Positions 17,107 through 25,895 of a stretch of DNA of 64,000 nt are shown here, in pieces (position 1 is the stretch's first letter; each line of letters begins with the position of its first letter). The stretch is from an uncultured Oscillospiraceae bacterium (GTDB taxonomy: Bacteria; Bacillota; Clostridia; Oscillospirales; Ruminococcaceae): contig CAKSLI010000007.1 of the NCBI GenBank assembly GCA_934466475.1, positions 1-64,000 on the forward strand, in the 5' to 3' direction. The translations under genes were made by a program, and so were the position numbers. A model generated the notes under the pieces. That model made no database searches and was not told the DNA's origin. It was given only the letters and a program-made list of their open reading frames with translations.

Positions 17107-17922
17107 ATGTTATTCTGCTCTGAAAACCTACCACATCTGAGGTTCTACAACGGCGGCAATCTGACCAGCGGCGGCGGATTCGTCCACCAGTGCCGCATAA
17201 TGGAGTGCTACGTTCTGATATATGTGCTCTCCGGCCGCCTGAACCTCTCTGTCGGCGGAAACGAACACAGCGTCATAGGAGGAGAATGGATCCTGATGAA
17301 ACCCGGCGCGGAACACTCCGGGACGGTTCCCTCAGCCGGGGAGCTTTCTTACCTCTGGGCGCATTTCTCGGCTGACGCTCCCCTTTCAGAGTTGGCGGAG
17401 CCTCCCGGGAGTTTTTCGCTGATCTTGCAGGAGCACGGCAGCGCCGTTTCTCAGCGGGTGAGCCTGCTTTTCAGACAGCTTGTGGACTGCTCCCGTCGGG
17501 AAATATACACTCCCCGAATGGCGGAATGCGCCCTGGAAATGCTCCTCACTGAAATGACCCAGGAATACATGGACGGTCTGCGCGGACACAGCTCCCTGCC
17601 GCCGCTCATCGCCGACATAAACGAATGGATACTCGTGAACTGCCACCGCCAGCTGACCGTGAAAATCATCGCGGAGGAATTCCACTACAACCCCGAGTAC
17701 CTTTCGGCGCTGTACAAAAAAGAAACCGGGCAGACGCTCACATCAAGCGTGAACAGAGCCCGGATAGATATTTCGAAAAAACTGCTTTCCGACAGCAGCG
17801 TCAGCATAAAGGAAGCCGCATTCTCATGCGGTTTCACGGACGAGAAGTACTATATGCGCACTTTCCGCCGTATAGAGGGAATGACCCCCATGCAGTACCG
17901 TGCCGCCCTGGGGGTCAGATAA
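17107..17922 (+). CDS. AraC-family transcriptional regulator
   Basis: A 271-residue regulator. The N-terminal half is a cupin-type ligand domain (about 20-110: YVLIYVLSGRLNLSVGG, WILMKPGAEHSG), and the C-terminal 100 residues hold two helix-turn-helix motifs (LTVKIIAEEFHYNPEYLSAL; SIKEAAFSCGFTDEKYYMRT with the ending FRRIEGMTPMQYR). The ATG at 17107 follows GGAGG at ideal distance. It faces the GH3-GH127 operon and may control it in response to an arabinose- or glucose-containing sugar; that link is inferred from position. Its stop codon is part of the target duplication of a short MITE. Confidence 0.92.
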   Translation: MLFCSENLPHLRFYNGGNLTSGGGFVHQCRIMECYVLIYVLSGRLNLSVGGNEHSVIGGEWILMKPGAEHSGTVPSAGELSYLWAHFSADAPLSELAEPPGSFSLILQEHGSAVSQRVSLLFRQLVDCSRREIYTPRMAECALEMLLTEMTQEYMDGLRGHSSLPPLIADINEWILVNCHRQLTVKIIAEEFHYNPEYLSALYKKETGQTLTSSVNRARIDISKKLLSDSSVSIKEAAFSCGFTDEKYYMRTFRRIEGMTPMQYRAALGVR

Positions 17923-18005
17923 GTGAACCTCTGAAAACCGGTGTCCAAAGCAAAAATGGGCAGGGTGCGCACATTTTCGCTCACATGAGTTTTTTAGAGG
18001 TGACC
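17923..18005. mobile_element. MITE copy 3, internally deleted, 83 bp
   Basis: An 83-bp relative of the 159-bp MITE, with both ends kept (GTGAACCTCTGAAAACC left; right complement GGTCACCTCTAAAAAAC) and the centre lost. It is flanked by the 4-bp duplication ATAA (17919-17922 and 18006-18009). It sits exactly between the stop codons of the convergent AraC and GH127 genes. Confidence 0.85.
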
Positions 18006-18010
18006 ATAAG

Positions 18011-19816
18011 TTACTTCTTAGTAAAGTATACCGTATATTCCTCGTCTGTTATCTCATACAGCGGACGGAACATCACGGACTGCGGCTGATTGCGTGTGCG
18101 CCAGCTGTTCTGTCTCCACGGGAATGTACCGTAGGTATGCTCAAGCTGCGGCATGAACTGCTCCTCCAGCTTGTCTGCGCCGGCGATCCCGCAGTCGCTT
18201 CCTGTGAGACCGGCGAGCACGATAGGGCCGTCAACAACGGACATCAGCTCCGGCATATCCGGGAGGGTCTCCGCGCGGAGCTTTGACGGGAAGAAGATCT
18301 GAACCGTGCTGTCGCTCCAGTCTGCCGTGATATCTATATAGCCGTCCTTGACAGGGGCGGTTATTTTTTCCCCGTTCAGCTCGACCTCGGGAGCTCCGTT
18401 CGTCCACGCGGGGACGCGGAAAGAGAGCGTAAATTCAGCGGACTTGCTGCACTTAACGCTGAATTTCAGCAGCCAGCGGGACATCTGACCATCGTCCTTT
18501 TCATCAAAGAATGCCTGATCGTTGTAGTACTTCATGCCTGTGGTCTGCTCGATCGTGACGTCTGCGCCGCCCATCTTCGTGCTGAAGCTGGAGGGAATGT
18601 ACTGGGAAATCACCACGCGGCCGTCTCCGGTGTAGTAGATAAGCTCCGGATAGAGCGTCTGAGCCTGCACCATGGTTCCGTGGCAGCACCAGAAATCGCG
18701 ACGCTTGGTTCCCCACTTCTTATGGCTTCCGGCGGCCAGCGGCAGGAAGTAGGTCGGCATTCCCGTCTGGGAGTTCTGCTGCGCGAGGAATCCGTTATAG
18801 AGGCAGCGCTCGATGTAATCCGCATACTGCGCCTCCCCGGTGTATTTGAACAGGCAGGAAGCCGTGCGCACCATATTGTATACCGTGCAGAATTCCTGGT
18901 CGTTGCTGCCAAGGAAATGTCCCTGTAAATGCGGAGGGATCCAGAACTCGCCCGCGTTCTGACCGCCGGTGCTGAACATTCCGCGCTCGGTCACGGCGCA
19001 CTTCCAGAACAGCTTTACGACCTCCAGCCAGTCCTTGTCGCCGGTGACTTCGTACATCTTCGCAGCGCCGTGCGTGAACGGAATGCTTGCGTTCGCGTGG
19101 CAGTTCGTCAGGCTGTCCTTGCCCTCGCGGAGCTTTCGGAACAGCCCTGCGTCAGCGTAGCGCTTCGCAAGGGTGAGGTACTTTTCGTCCTTTGTGAGCT
19201 GATAGAGCTCTGCCCAGACCTCCAGCATTCCGGCTTCCTCGCCGCTGTAAACCGCGTGGGGATTCAGCTCCGCAGCCTTTTCAGTCCAGCGGATATACCA
19301 GTCGGAAAGGTGCGCGAGAATATCCAGCGCCTGAGTATTCCCGGCGTAAACATACGCGTCCGTAAGTCCCATTATGGTCTTGTGCATAACGTACTGTGGC
19401 GACCATATATACTGGTTCTTTATGAGCCTTGTGAAGTACTTCTCCGGAATAGAGCCCACCCACTCGCCGCCGTTGAGCTCCTGGCAGCGCGCGAGCTCGC
19501 TGATTATCTTGTCGAGCTTCACTTTGAGCTCAGCGTCGTTTTCAGCCGCTATAAGCTTTGCAGCAGCGCTCATCCAGTGCCCGAGGAAGTGCCCGCGCAG
19601 CTGGCAGGTGGGAGCCTCCCAGCCCCAGTGGAGATTAGCGGTCTCAGGGTTATCCACTACCTGGAGCCCCGGAAGGATTATCCCCGCCTCAAGGCAGAAA
19701 TTCTGGAGCAGGCAGGAGCTGTCGAGCTCCATGAGGTAGCTGCGGTTTACGTCCATTCTCTCACGGAATACGCCGGGGAGTATTTTTACAGAGCCTATTT
19801 CAGCGGGTTTAAACAT
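18011..19816 (-). CDS. GH127 family glycosidase (beta-L-arabinofuranosidase type)
   Basis: A 601-residue enzyme without a signal peptide, so it acts on sugars that have been taken up. It belongs to GH127 (DUF1680), an (alpha/alpha)6 barrel. The zinc-cysteine site of the Bifidobacterium enzyme HypBA1 (Glu338, Cys340, Cys417, Cys418) matches Glu308 and Cys310 in QEFCTVYNM and Cys377-Cys378 in FWCCHGTM, so the nucleophilic Cys is kept. It removes beta-L-arabinofuranose from plant glycoproteins or arabinan-like oligosaccharides. It starts 14 bp after the GH3 gene ends and is co-transcribed with it. Confidence 0.93.
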   Translation of the reverse strand: MFKPAEIGSVKILPGVFRERMDVNRSYLMELDSSCLLQNFCLEAGIILPGLQVVDNPETANLHWGWEAPTCQLRGHFLGHWMSAAAKLIAAENDAELKVKLDKIISELARCQELNGGEWVGSIPEKYFTRLIKNQYIWSPQYVMHKTIMGLTDAYVYAGNTQALDILAHLSDWYIRWTEKAAELNPHAVYSGEEAGMLEVWAELYQLTKDEKYLTLAKRYADAGLFRKLREGKDSLTNCHANASIPFTHGAAKMYEVTGDKDWLEVVKLFWKCAVTERGMFSTGGQNAGEFWIPPHLQGHFLGSNDQEFCTVYNMVRTASCLFKYTGEAQYADYIERCLYNGFLAQQNSQTGMPTYFLPLAAGSHKKWGTKRRDFWCCHGTMVQAQTLYPELIYYTGDGRVVISQYIPSSFSTKMGGADVTIEQTTGMKYYNDQAFFDEKDDGQMSRWLLKFSVKCSKSAEFTLSFRVPAWTNGAPEVELNGEKITAPVKDGYIDITADWSDSTVQIFFPSKLRAETLPDMPELMSVVDGPIVLAGLTGSDCGIAGADKLEEQFMPQLEHTYGTFPWRQNSWRTRNQPQSVMFRPLYEITDEEYTVYFTKK

Positions 19817-19830
19817 AGTAATTTCTCCTG

Positions 19831-21876
19831 TCAGATTGTAACTTCCCGGCGAAGCTCAGCGCCTGCGCCGTCAGTTATTCTTATTTCGAACCTGGTGCCG
19901 CATATCGTGCGCGTACCGTCCTCAAGGACGGTCTCGAATGCGGAGCGCGGCAGCGGTATCTCTACGCGCTTTTTCTCGTGCGGCTGGAGGCTCACCCGGG
20001 CGAAGCCGCACAGCGAGCCGTTCGGAACGTCCTCCGCAGAGAAGCCGCGCACATACGCCTGGATAACGTCTCCGGCGGGGATATCGCTGAGATTCGCTAT
20101 CGTAACAGCCGCCATTTCCGCGGTGATTTCAGCCTGCGTGAAGCTGAACTCCGCGTAGCTGAGCCCCCTGCCAAAGGGATAGAGCACATTTTCCGGGGTG
20201 CAGTAGCGGTAGGTCCTGCCCTTCATGCTGTAATCCCGGATGTCCGGAAGAAGCTCGGCGGTCTTGTAGAATGTGACCGGGAGCTTTCCGCTCGGGGAAA
20301 CGTCCCCGAAAAGCAGCTCTGCGAGCGCCCTGCCGCCAAGCTGACCCGGATACCACATATCCAGAAGCGCACTGCACTTCACCTCAACGTTGACGGAGCT
20401 CCCCGCCGCAAGCACGATAACAAGCGGCTTCCCAAGCGCGGAGAGCTTCTCCAGAAGCACGCGCTGGCTTTCCGGCAGGCGCAGGTCAGGCTTGTCGCCG
20501 GAGCTGAATTCGTTTCCGGTGTCGCCCTCCTCGCCTTCCAGAGTGGCGTCAAGACCTACGCAGGCGATGACCACATCGGCGGCTTCCGCCACGGCGAGAG
20601 CCTCGGAGTACAGGTCGCCGGGCTGCGCGAGCCCCTGGCATCTGTCCTTGTAAAGATGACAGCCCTGGGAATATAGTACTCGTCCGCCGAAGCGCCCGCG
20701 TATTCCCTCAAGGAATGTCACATACTCGTCTGCGGTGCCGTTGTAGTTCCCCGTGAGAGCCTCGCGGCTGTCCGCGTTCGGCCCTATCACGGCGATAATG
20801 CCGGTCTTGTCCGAAAGCGGGAGCACTCCGTCATTTTCAAGCAGCACCGCGGAGCGCAGGGCGCACTCCAGCGAGACCGCCTTATTTTCCCTCGTGGAAA
20901 CGCTGGTTATGGGAATATCGTCATATTCCGTCCTGTCGAGCTGACCCAGCCTTATCCTCGTGCGAAGCACATGGACGCAGGCGCGGCGGATATCCTCCGC
21001 TGTTATCAGCCCCTTTTCCAGAGCCGCCAGAATATGGAGATACGTATTGCCGCAGTTCATGTCGCAGCCGGCTTTAAGAGCCAGCGCCGCGGATTCCGGG
21101 GCAGTGGCGGTAATACCGTGCGTTGTGTGGAAATCCCGGATTGCCCAGCAGTCCGAGGTGAAATACCCGTCAAAGCCCCACTCGCGGAGCTTCCCCATAA
21201 GATACGGGCTTGCGCAGGCGGGCTCGCCGTTTACGAGATTGTAGGCTCCCATGACGCTTTCGACATGGGCTTCCTCCACCAGCGCGCGGAACGCCGGGAG
21301 ATAGGTCTCCTCCAGATCCTTCGGACTTACCTTCGCGTCAAACGAATGACGCTCCGCCTCCGGACCGCTGTGCACTGCGAAATGCTTCGCGCAGGCGGCG
21401 GTTTTCAGGTACTTTCCGCTGCCCTGGAGCCCGCGGACGTACTCCTTGCCAAGCTCAGCGGTAAGGTACGGATCCTCGCCGTAGGTCTCGTGTCCCCTGC
21501 CCCAGCGCGGGTCGCGGAATATGTTCACGTTTGGTGCCCACAGCGTGAGCCCCTTATAGATATCGTGGTCTCCGTGCGCGGAAGCCGCATTGTACTTTGC
21601 GCGAGCCTCCTCAGCGGTTATCTCGCCGCAGCGGCGCAGCAGCTCCCGGTCGAACATCGCCGCAAGCCCTATCGCCTGCGGAAACATTGTCGCGGTTCCG
21701 GCGCGCGCAACTCCGTGGAGACCCTCGTTCCACCAGTTGTACGCCGGCAGACCTGCCTTTGGGATTGCGGGGGCGTCGTATTTCAGCTGCTCCGCCTGTT
21801 CCCTCACGGAGAGGGAATCTGCAAGAGCCTCCGCACGTTCCTGCGGGGAAAGCGACGCGTTATTCCATTCGTTCAT
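19831..21876 (-). CDS. GH3 family beta-glycosidase
   Basis: A 681-residue cytoplasmic glycosidase (no signal peptide). The catalytic barrel has RDPRWGRGHETYGEDPYL, KHFAVHSGPEAERHSF and the nucleophile motif GFDGYFTSDCWAI (Asp in TSDC). A second alpha/beta domain and a C-terminal fibronectin-like domain (from about residue 590) complete the fold. GH3 members include beta-glucosidase, beta-xylosidase and alpha-L-arabinofuranosidase; the activity cannot be settled, but the GH127 partner suggests a xylose- or arabinose-containing substrate. The gene is first in the operon with its own promoter. Confidence 0.92.
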   Translation of the reverse strand: MNEWNNASLSPQERAEALADSLSVREQAEQLKYDAPAIPKAGLPAYNWWNEGLHGVARAGTATMFPQAIGLAAMFDRELLRRCGEITAEEARAKYNAASAHGDHDIYKGLTLWAPNVNIFRDPRWGRGHETYGEDPYLTAELGKEYVRGLQGSGKYLKTAACAKHFAVHSGPEAERHSFDAKVSPKDLEETYLPAFRALVEEAHVESVMGAYNLVNGEPACASPYLMGKLREWGFDGYFTSDCWAIRDFHTTHGITATAPESAALALKAGCDMNCGNTYLHILAALEKGLITAEDIRRACVHVLRTRIRLGQLDRTEYDDIPITSVSTRENKAVSLECALRSAVLLENDGVLPLSDKTGIIAVIGPNADSREALTGNYNGTADEYVTFLEGIRGRFGGRVLYSQGCHLYKDRCQGLAQPGDLYSEALAVAEAADVVIACVGLDATLEGEEGDTGNEFSSGDKPDLRLPESQRVLLEKLSALGKPLVIVLAAGSSVNVEVKCSALLDMWYPGQLGGRALAELLFGDVSPSGKLPVTFYKTAELLPDIRDYSMKGRTYRYCTPENVLYPFGRGLSYAEFSFTQAEITAEMAAVTIANLSDIPAGDVIQAYVRGFSAEDVPNGSLCGFARVSLQPHEKKRVEIPLPRSAFETVLEDGTRTICGTRFEIRITDGAGAELRREVTI

Positions 21877-22002
21877 ACTGACCTCCGGATGTTAAGTGAA
21901 TAAAACAGCATATCTGATTTCATGAAAATCATCGTCACGACATCCGTCCCGGAACAGGGACAAATCGCGATCCCCTGTTTCAGCCGGATATCTGATGTAT
22001 TT

Positions 22003-22031
22003 ATTGTATCACATATCGTCTTTTTTGTCAG
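22003..22031 (-). promoter_or_regulatory. Promoter of the GH3-GH127 operon
   Basis: Minus strand CTGACA (22026-22031), 17-bp spacer, TACAAT (22003-22008). An inverted repeat (GAACAGGGA/TCCCCTGTTTC, 21949-21984) lies in the leader and may be an operator. Confidence 0.75.
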
Positions 22032-22157
22032 TGGACAAAACCGCATATTTCTACTCAAAACAACAGGTCACCGCTCCTGCTGCGCCTCCGGCGGAAAAAC
22101 TCCTGCCGGAATTATAAAAAAACCTTTTTCCGCCGGAAAAAAATTAAAGATTTAGTC

Positions 22158-22186
22158 TTGAAATATTTCAGTTAATGTTATATAAT
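22158..22186 (+). promoter_or_regulatory. Promoter of the phosphorelay operon
   Basis: TTGAAA (22158-22163), 17-bp spacer, TATAAT (22181-22186). The leader runs about 145 nt to the first start codon. Confidence 0.88.
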
Positions 22187-22262
22187 AGACATATGATATC
22201 TTTTCCGCCGGCATTTATCAGCAGGCGGCGCTGATACGGTCGTTTTACGGTTCATTAACGGT

Positions 22263-22302
22263 CTGAAGCCTGTGGAGCGGGCTTCAGGCTTTTGTTTTGT
22301 GC
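22263..22302 (+). terminator. Leader terminator in the phosphorelay operon
   Basis: A perfect 8-bp stem CTGAAGCC, loop TGTGGAGCG, GGCTTCAG, followed by GCTTTTGTTTT. It lies between the promoter and the first gene, so most transcripts may stop unless it is bypassed. A separate hairpin (TATCAGC/GCTGATA, 22216-22236) stands before it. I do not recognise a known riboswitch class. Confidence 0.6.
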
Positions 22303-22339
22303 GGGCGCTTTTCCGCATAATGGATAAGATGGAATTAAT

Positions 22340-23131
22340 ATGGGTATTAAAGTCTTGATAAACTGTCGGAACGCTCAGCGTATGCAGAGCATTTTCGCGA
22401 ACATCAGCAGCAGCTTCGACTGCATGAGCACCTCCGAGTTCACGGAGGATATAATACGCCATGTGAAGTATTACAAACCGGACGTTTTCCTCACTATATT
22501 CGAAACCCTTGACTACAACACGATCCAGCAGTATTATCACATCAGAAAGAAAGAGGAGCTGAACGGCGTTCCTTTCGCAATGATCGCAAGCCCTGAAATA
22601 TGCGAGCAGGCAAAGACCAGGGCTCCGGATCTGTTCGACTGGGTATTCAACGAGCCGAAGGCTCCGCAGGATCTGCGCATAATCCTCTCGGAAACCGTTG
22701 CCCGCGCCGCCGAGCTCAAGCACGAGCCCGTGGTGCTAATCGGCGCCGATGAAATCGACCCCGCAGACAGGAAAATAATACTGGTCGTTGACGACGACAA
22801 GACCACCCTGCGCCTGCTAAAAACCGCCCTTGAAGAAAAGCAGTACATAGTAACTGCCATAGCAAACGGAAAGATCGCAGAAAAGTACCTCCAGACCAAG
22901 ACAGCCGACCTTATCCTGCTTGACTACCAGATGCCGCAGGAAAGCGGCGCGGACGTGCTGAAGAATATCCGCGCGGACAGCCGCCTTGCAGATATCCCGG
23001 TCATCTTCCTGACGGGCGTTTCCGATTCGAACCTCGTACAGGAGGTCGTCTCAATGAAGCCGCAGGGATATCTCCTGAAGCCCATAAATATGGAACGGCT
23101 TTTCATAATGATACGAAATCTGATAGGATAA
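22340..23131 (+). CDS. Response regulator with N-terminal pseudo-receiver
   Basis: A 263-residue protein with no output domain. Residues about 145-262 form a receiver domain: acidic pocket VVDDDK (150-153), phospho-acceptor Asp195 in LILLDYQMP, Thr225 and Lys247. Residues 1-120 have a receiver-like alpha/beta pattern but lack the acidic pocket. It is first in a four-gene operon and is a likely partner of the hybrid kinase 14 bp on, acting as a phosphate shuttle or by protein contact. Confidence 0.85.
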   Translation: MGIKVLINCRNAQRMQSIFANISSSFDCMSTSEFTEDIIRHVKYYKPDVFLTIFETLDYNTIQQYYHIRKKEELNGVPFAMIASPEICEQAKTRAPDLFDWVFNEPKAPQDLRIILSETVARAAELKHEPVVLIGADEIDPADRKIILVVDDDKTTLRLLKTALEEKQYIVTAIANGKIAEKYLQTKTADLILLDYQMPQESGADVLKNIRADSRLADIPVIFLTGVSDSNLVQEVVSMKPQGYLLKPINMERLFIMIRNLIG

Positions 23132-23144
23132 GGAGAACGGAGCA

Positions 23145-25883
23145 TTGGAAATCAAAAACCATCTCACAGACCTGATAGAGTCTGAAACACTCCGCAAGAT
23201 AGAATCCTCGCTTTCCGCTATGTTCGGCATGGCGGCATGGATATCGGACGAGAACGGCGTCGGCGTTGACAGCGGCACCGGATTCCCGAGATATGCCGAC
23301 CTGTGCCTGCGCTCCCCTGCCGGGCGCGAGGACTGCGAACGCTGCATACGCGATGGCGCTGAGCGCTCCGATGACAGCAAACAGCCCGGCCGTTCCGAAT
23401 GCCTGGGCGGGCTGACTGTTTTCTCCGCTCCCATAAAGGCGGCTGATAAGACTGTCGGCATACTCTCCGGCGGCTGGGTGCTCATGGAGGATCCCGACTT
23501 CGATAAGATATGCCAGACCGCGAAATCGGTCGGCGAGGACGCAAACCTGCTTTCCTCCGCGATGGCAGAGGTGCGCATTATAAGCGACGACGAGGCTTCC
23601 CGCGCGGCGGTATATATCCGCGATTTCGCCGGGATACTCTCAGAAATGGCGAAGAAATCCGCGGAGGTACAGCGCGTCAACGCCGCCGCTGCCAAGGCGG
23701 CAGAGCACCGCTCTGACTTCCTGGCGAACGTCAGCCACGAAATGAGGACTCCGCTCAACTCTATCCTCGGAATGACCGAGATGGCTCTCCACAAGGATAT
23801 GTCGCAGGACGCAAAGGAGTACGTCCACCAGATACGCTCCTCCGGACGGCACCTGCTGACTATAATCAACGATATCCTAGACTACTCGAATATTGATTCC
23901 GGCGAAATGCCGATTGTCGAAGTAAAATACGAGCCGCTCTCCCTGGTGAACGATGTCGCCGCAATGGTCAACAGCCAGATAGGCAGCAAGGACATTGAAT
24001 TCACGATAGACCTCCCCACCAGCATGCCGCAGACGCTCATCGGCGATAACGTCCGCATACAGCAGATACTCGTGAACCTGCTGAACAATGCGGTGAAATT
24101 CACCCACAGCGGTCACATCGGGCTGAAGCTGGAAACAGTCCCGCAGAAGAACGGCACGGTCCTCCTGAAGGCGGAGGTAAGCGACACCGGCTGCGGTATC
24201 AAGCAGGACAACATCGACAAGCTGTTCAAGATGTTCCGCCAGGTGGACACAAAGCGCAACCGCAACGTGGAGGGCACCGGTCTCGGGCTGGCGATATCCC
24301 GCAAGCTGCTGACCCTGATGAACGGAGATATCTCCGTTAAAAGCGAATATGGAAAGGGCAGCACGTTCTTCTTCGAGCTGCCGCAGAAGTCCGCAGGCGC
24401 CCCCTACTCCGAGGAGATAAAGCAGAACGGGCTCCCCGCATATATCAATATAGGCAACCAGTACCTCAGAAAGCAGCTCGTCAAGGACCTCACGGCAGTC
24501 GGCGCAAAGATCACCGATGTTTCCGGCAGACCCTCGGCATGCGGAAGCTCCGGCTACCTGATCGTCAGCCGCGACCGCTTCGGAGAGGACGCAAAAGGTC
24601 TGCTATCCTCAAACAGTGAGCTCCTCGGAATAATCCTGGAGAGATACGACAGCGTGGAACAGTTCAATATCCCGAATGTGGAAGTAGTCAACAAGCCCGC
24701 GTACTCCATGAACCTGTACGCCGCAATGGGGCTCTGCAATGGATTTGAACGCGGCAGCAGCGGCGAGGACGCCGAGCTGTCATTCACCGCCCCGGACGCA
24801 CATATCCTCATCGTTGACGACAACGCGATAAACCTTTCCGTTGCCAAGGGCGTGATAGAGCCGCTCGGAATGCAGGTGGACACCGCGATGAGCGCCGCCG
24901 AGTGCATTGAAAAGGTTCGCAGCTGCCGCTATGACATAGTGTTCATGGATCACATGATGCCGGAGGTAGACGGCATCGAGGCGACCCACATGATCCGCGA
25001 AAAATTCCCCGCATACGCCGATGCGCCGATAATCGCGCTGACCGCCAACGTTTCCGGAGGCGCGCATGAGATGTTCCTGAAGGAGGGCATGAACGACTTC
25101 ATCGCAAAGCCCATTGAGCTCCGCGATATGGTAAACAAGATACGCCGCTGGCTCTCCGAGGAGAAGATAGTTCCTGTTTCCGCCGCAAGGAATCAGAAGC
25201 AGCAGCCCGCCGCTATCCAGGCAGAATCCGCAGGTACGTTCCCGAGGATAAGGGGTATCGACACTGAATCCGCAATGGCGCTGCTGAAGAACGAGGCTCT
25301 GCTGAAATCAGTCATGGAGCAGTTCTACCGCTCCATTGAGAGAAACGAATCACGCATACGCACGCTCTGGAAAAACAACGATATCAAGAACTTCACCATA
25401 GAGGTGCACGCACTGAAAAGCACCGCAAAGCAGATCGGCGCGAACCACCTTTCCTCCGTCTGCGCACTGCTTGAGCAGGCAGGAAACAACCACAACATAG
25501 ATTTCATCAGCCGCCATACCAACGCAATGCTGATAGAATACCTCCGTCTGAAGCAGGAAATGGGCAAGTACTTCACCGAAGCAAACAAACCCGTATTCCT
25601 CAGCGGCTACGGGACAAATAGCGGCCCCGCCAACTCCCCCGCACCAGCAGCCATGGCACCGGCAACCCAGGAAGAACGCGACCTGTTCAAGGAAATGCAG
25701 AACGCGCTCGAGGAAATGGATACGATCCAGATAGACGATGTAATGGAAAAGCTGTCGGCAGGTCAGTACGGTCTCCGCGAAATGGAATACTTTGAGCGTC
25801 TTAAAAACGCGGTCGATGAATACGACCTGGACGCAGCGCAGGAAGTGCTGACCCAATGGCGCAAGAATAAAGGCGCGATGTGA
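23145..25883 (+). CDS. Hybrid sensor histidine kinase (PocR-HisKA-HATPase-REC-HPt)
   Basis: A 912-residue soluble hybrid kinase that reads from a TTG codon behind AAGGAG. An N-terminal PocR-type ligand domain (about 1-165, with LCLRSPAGREDCERCIRDG, Cys64 and Cys67) precedes a HisKA domain (His198 in NVSHEMRTP), an HATPase domain (DTGCGI at 347-352, GTGLGLA near 378), a degenerate receiver (about 430-540), a full receiver (about 553-670, Asp602 in FMDHMMP) and an HPt domain (His755 in EVHALKSTAKQ). No membrane segment is seen, so it senses a cytoplasmic ligand, possibly a metabolite. It can feed the separate HPt and receiver proteins of this operon. Confidence 0.93.
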   Translation: MEIKNHLTDLIESETLRKIESSLSAMFGMAAWISDENGVGVDSGTGFPRYADLCLRSPAGREDCERCIRDGAERSDDSKQPGRSECLGGLTVFSAPIKAADKTVGILSGGWVLMEDPDFDKICQTAKSVGEDANLLSSAMAEVRIISDDEASRAAVYIRDFAGILSEMAKKSAEVQRVNAAAAKAAEHRSDFLANVSHEMRTPLNSILGMTEMALHKDMSQDAKEYVHQIRSSGRHLLTIINDILDYSNIDSGEMPIVEVKYEPLSLVNDVAAMVNSQIGSKDIEFTIDLPTSMPQTLIGDNVRIQQILVNLLNNAVKFTHSGHIGLKLETVPQKNGTVLLKAEVSDTGCGIKQDNIDKLFKMFRQVDTKRNRNVEGTGLGLAISRKLLTLMNGDISVKSEYGKGSTFFFELPQKSAGAPYSEEIKQNGLPAYINIGNQYLRKQLVKDLTAVGAKITDVSGRPSACGSSGYLIVSRDRFGEDAKGLLSSNSELLGIILERYDSVEQFNIPNVEVVNKPAYSMNLYAAMGLCNGFERGSSGEDAELSFTAPDAHILIVDDNAINLSVAKGVIEPLGMQVDTAMSAAECIEKVRSCRYDIVFMDHMMPEVDGIEATHMIREKFPAYADAPIIALTANVSGGAHEMFLKEGMNDFIAKPIELRDMVNKIRRWLSEEKIVPVSAARNQKQQPAAIQAESAGTFPRIRGIDTESAMALLKNEALLKSVMEQFYRSIERNESRIRTLWKNNDIKNFTIEVHALKSTAKQIGANHLSSVCALLEQAGNNHNIDFISRHTNAMLIEYLRLKQEMGKYFTEANKPVFLSGYGTNSGPANSPAPAAMAPATQEERDLFKEMQNALEEMDTIQIDDVMEKLSAGQYGLREMEYFERLKNAVDEYDLDAAQEVLTQWRKNKGAM

Positions 25884-25895
25884 TAGGAGCGGTAT

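Noticed and set aside
22193..22339. A c-di-GMP (GEMM) riboswitch in the phosphorelay leader
   Set aside because: The conserved GEMM core and tetraloop-receptor pattern are not found.
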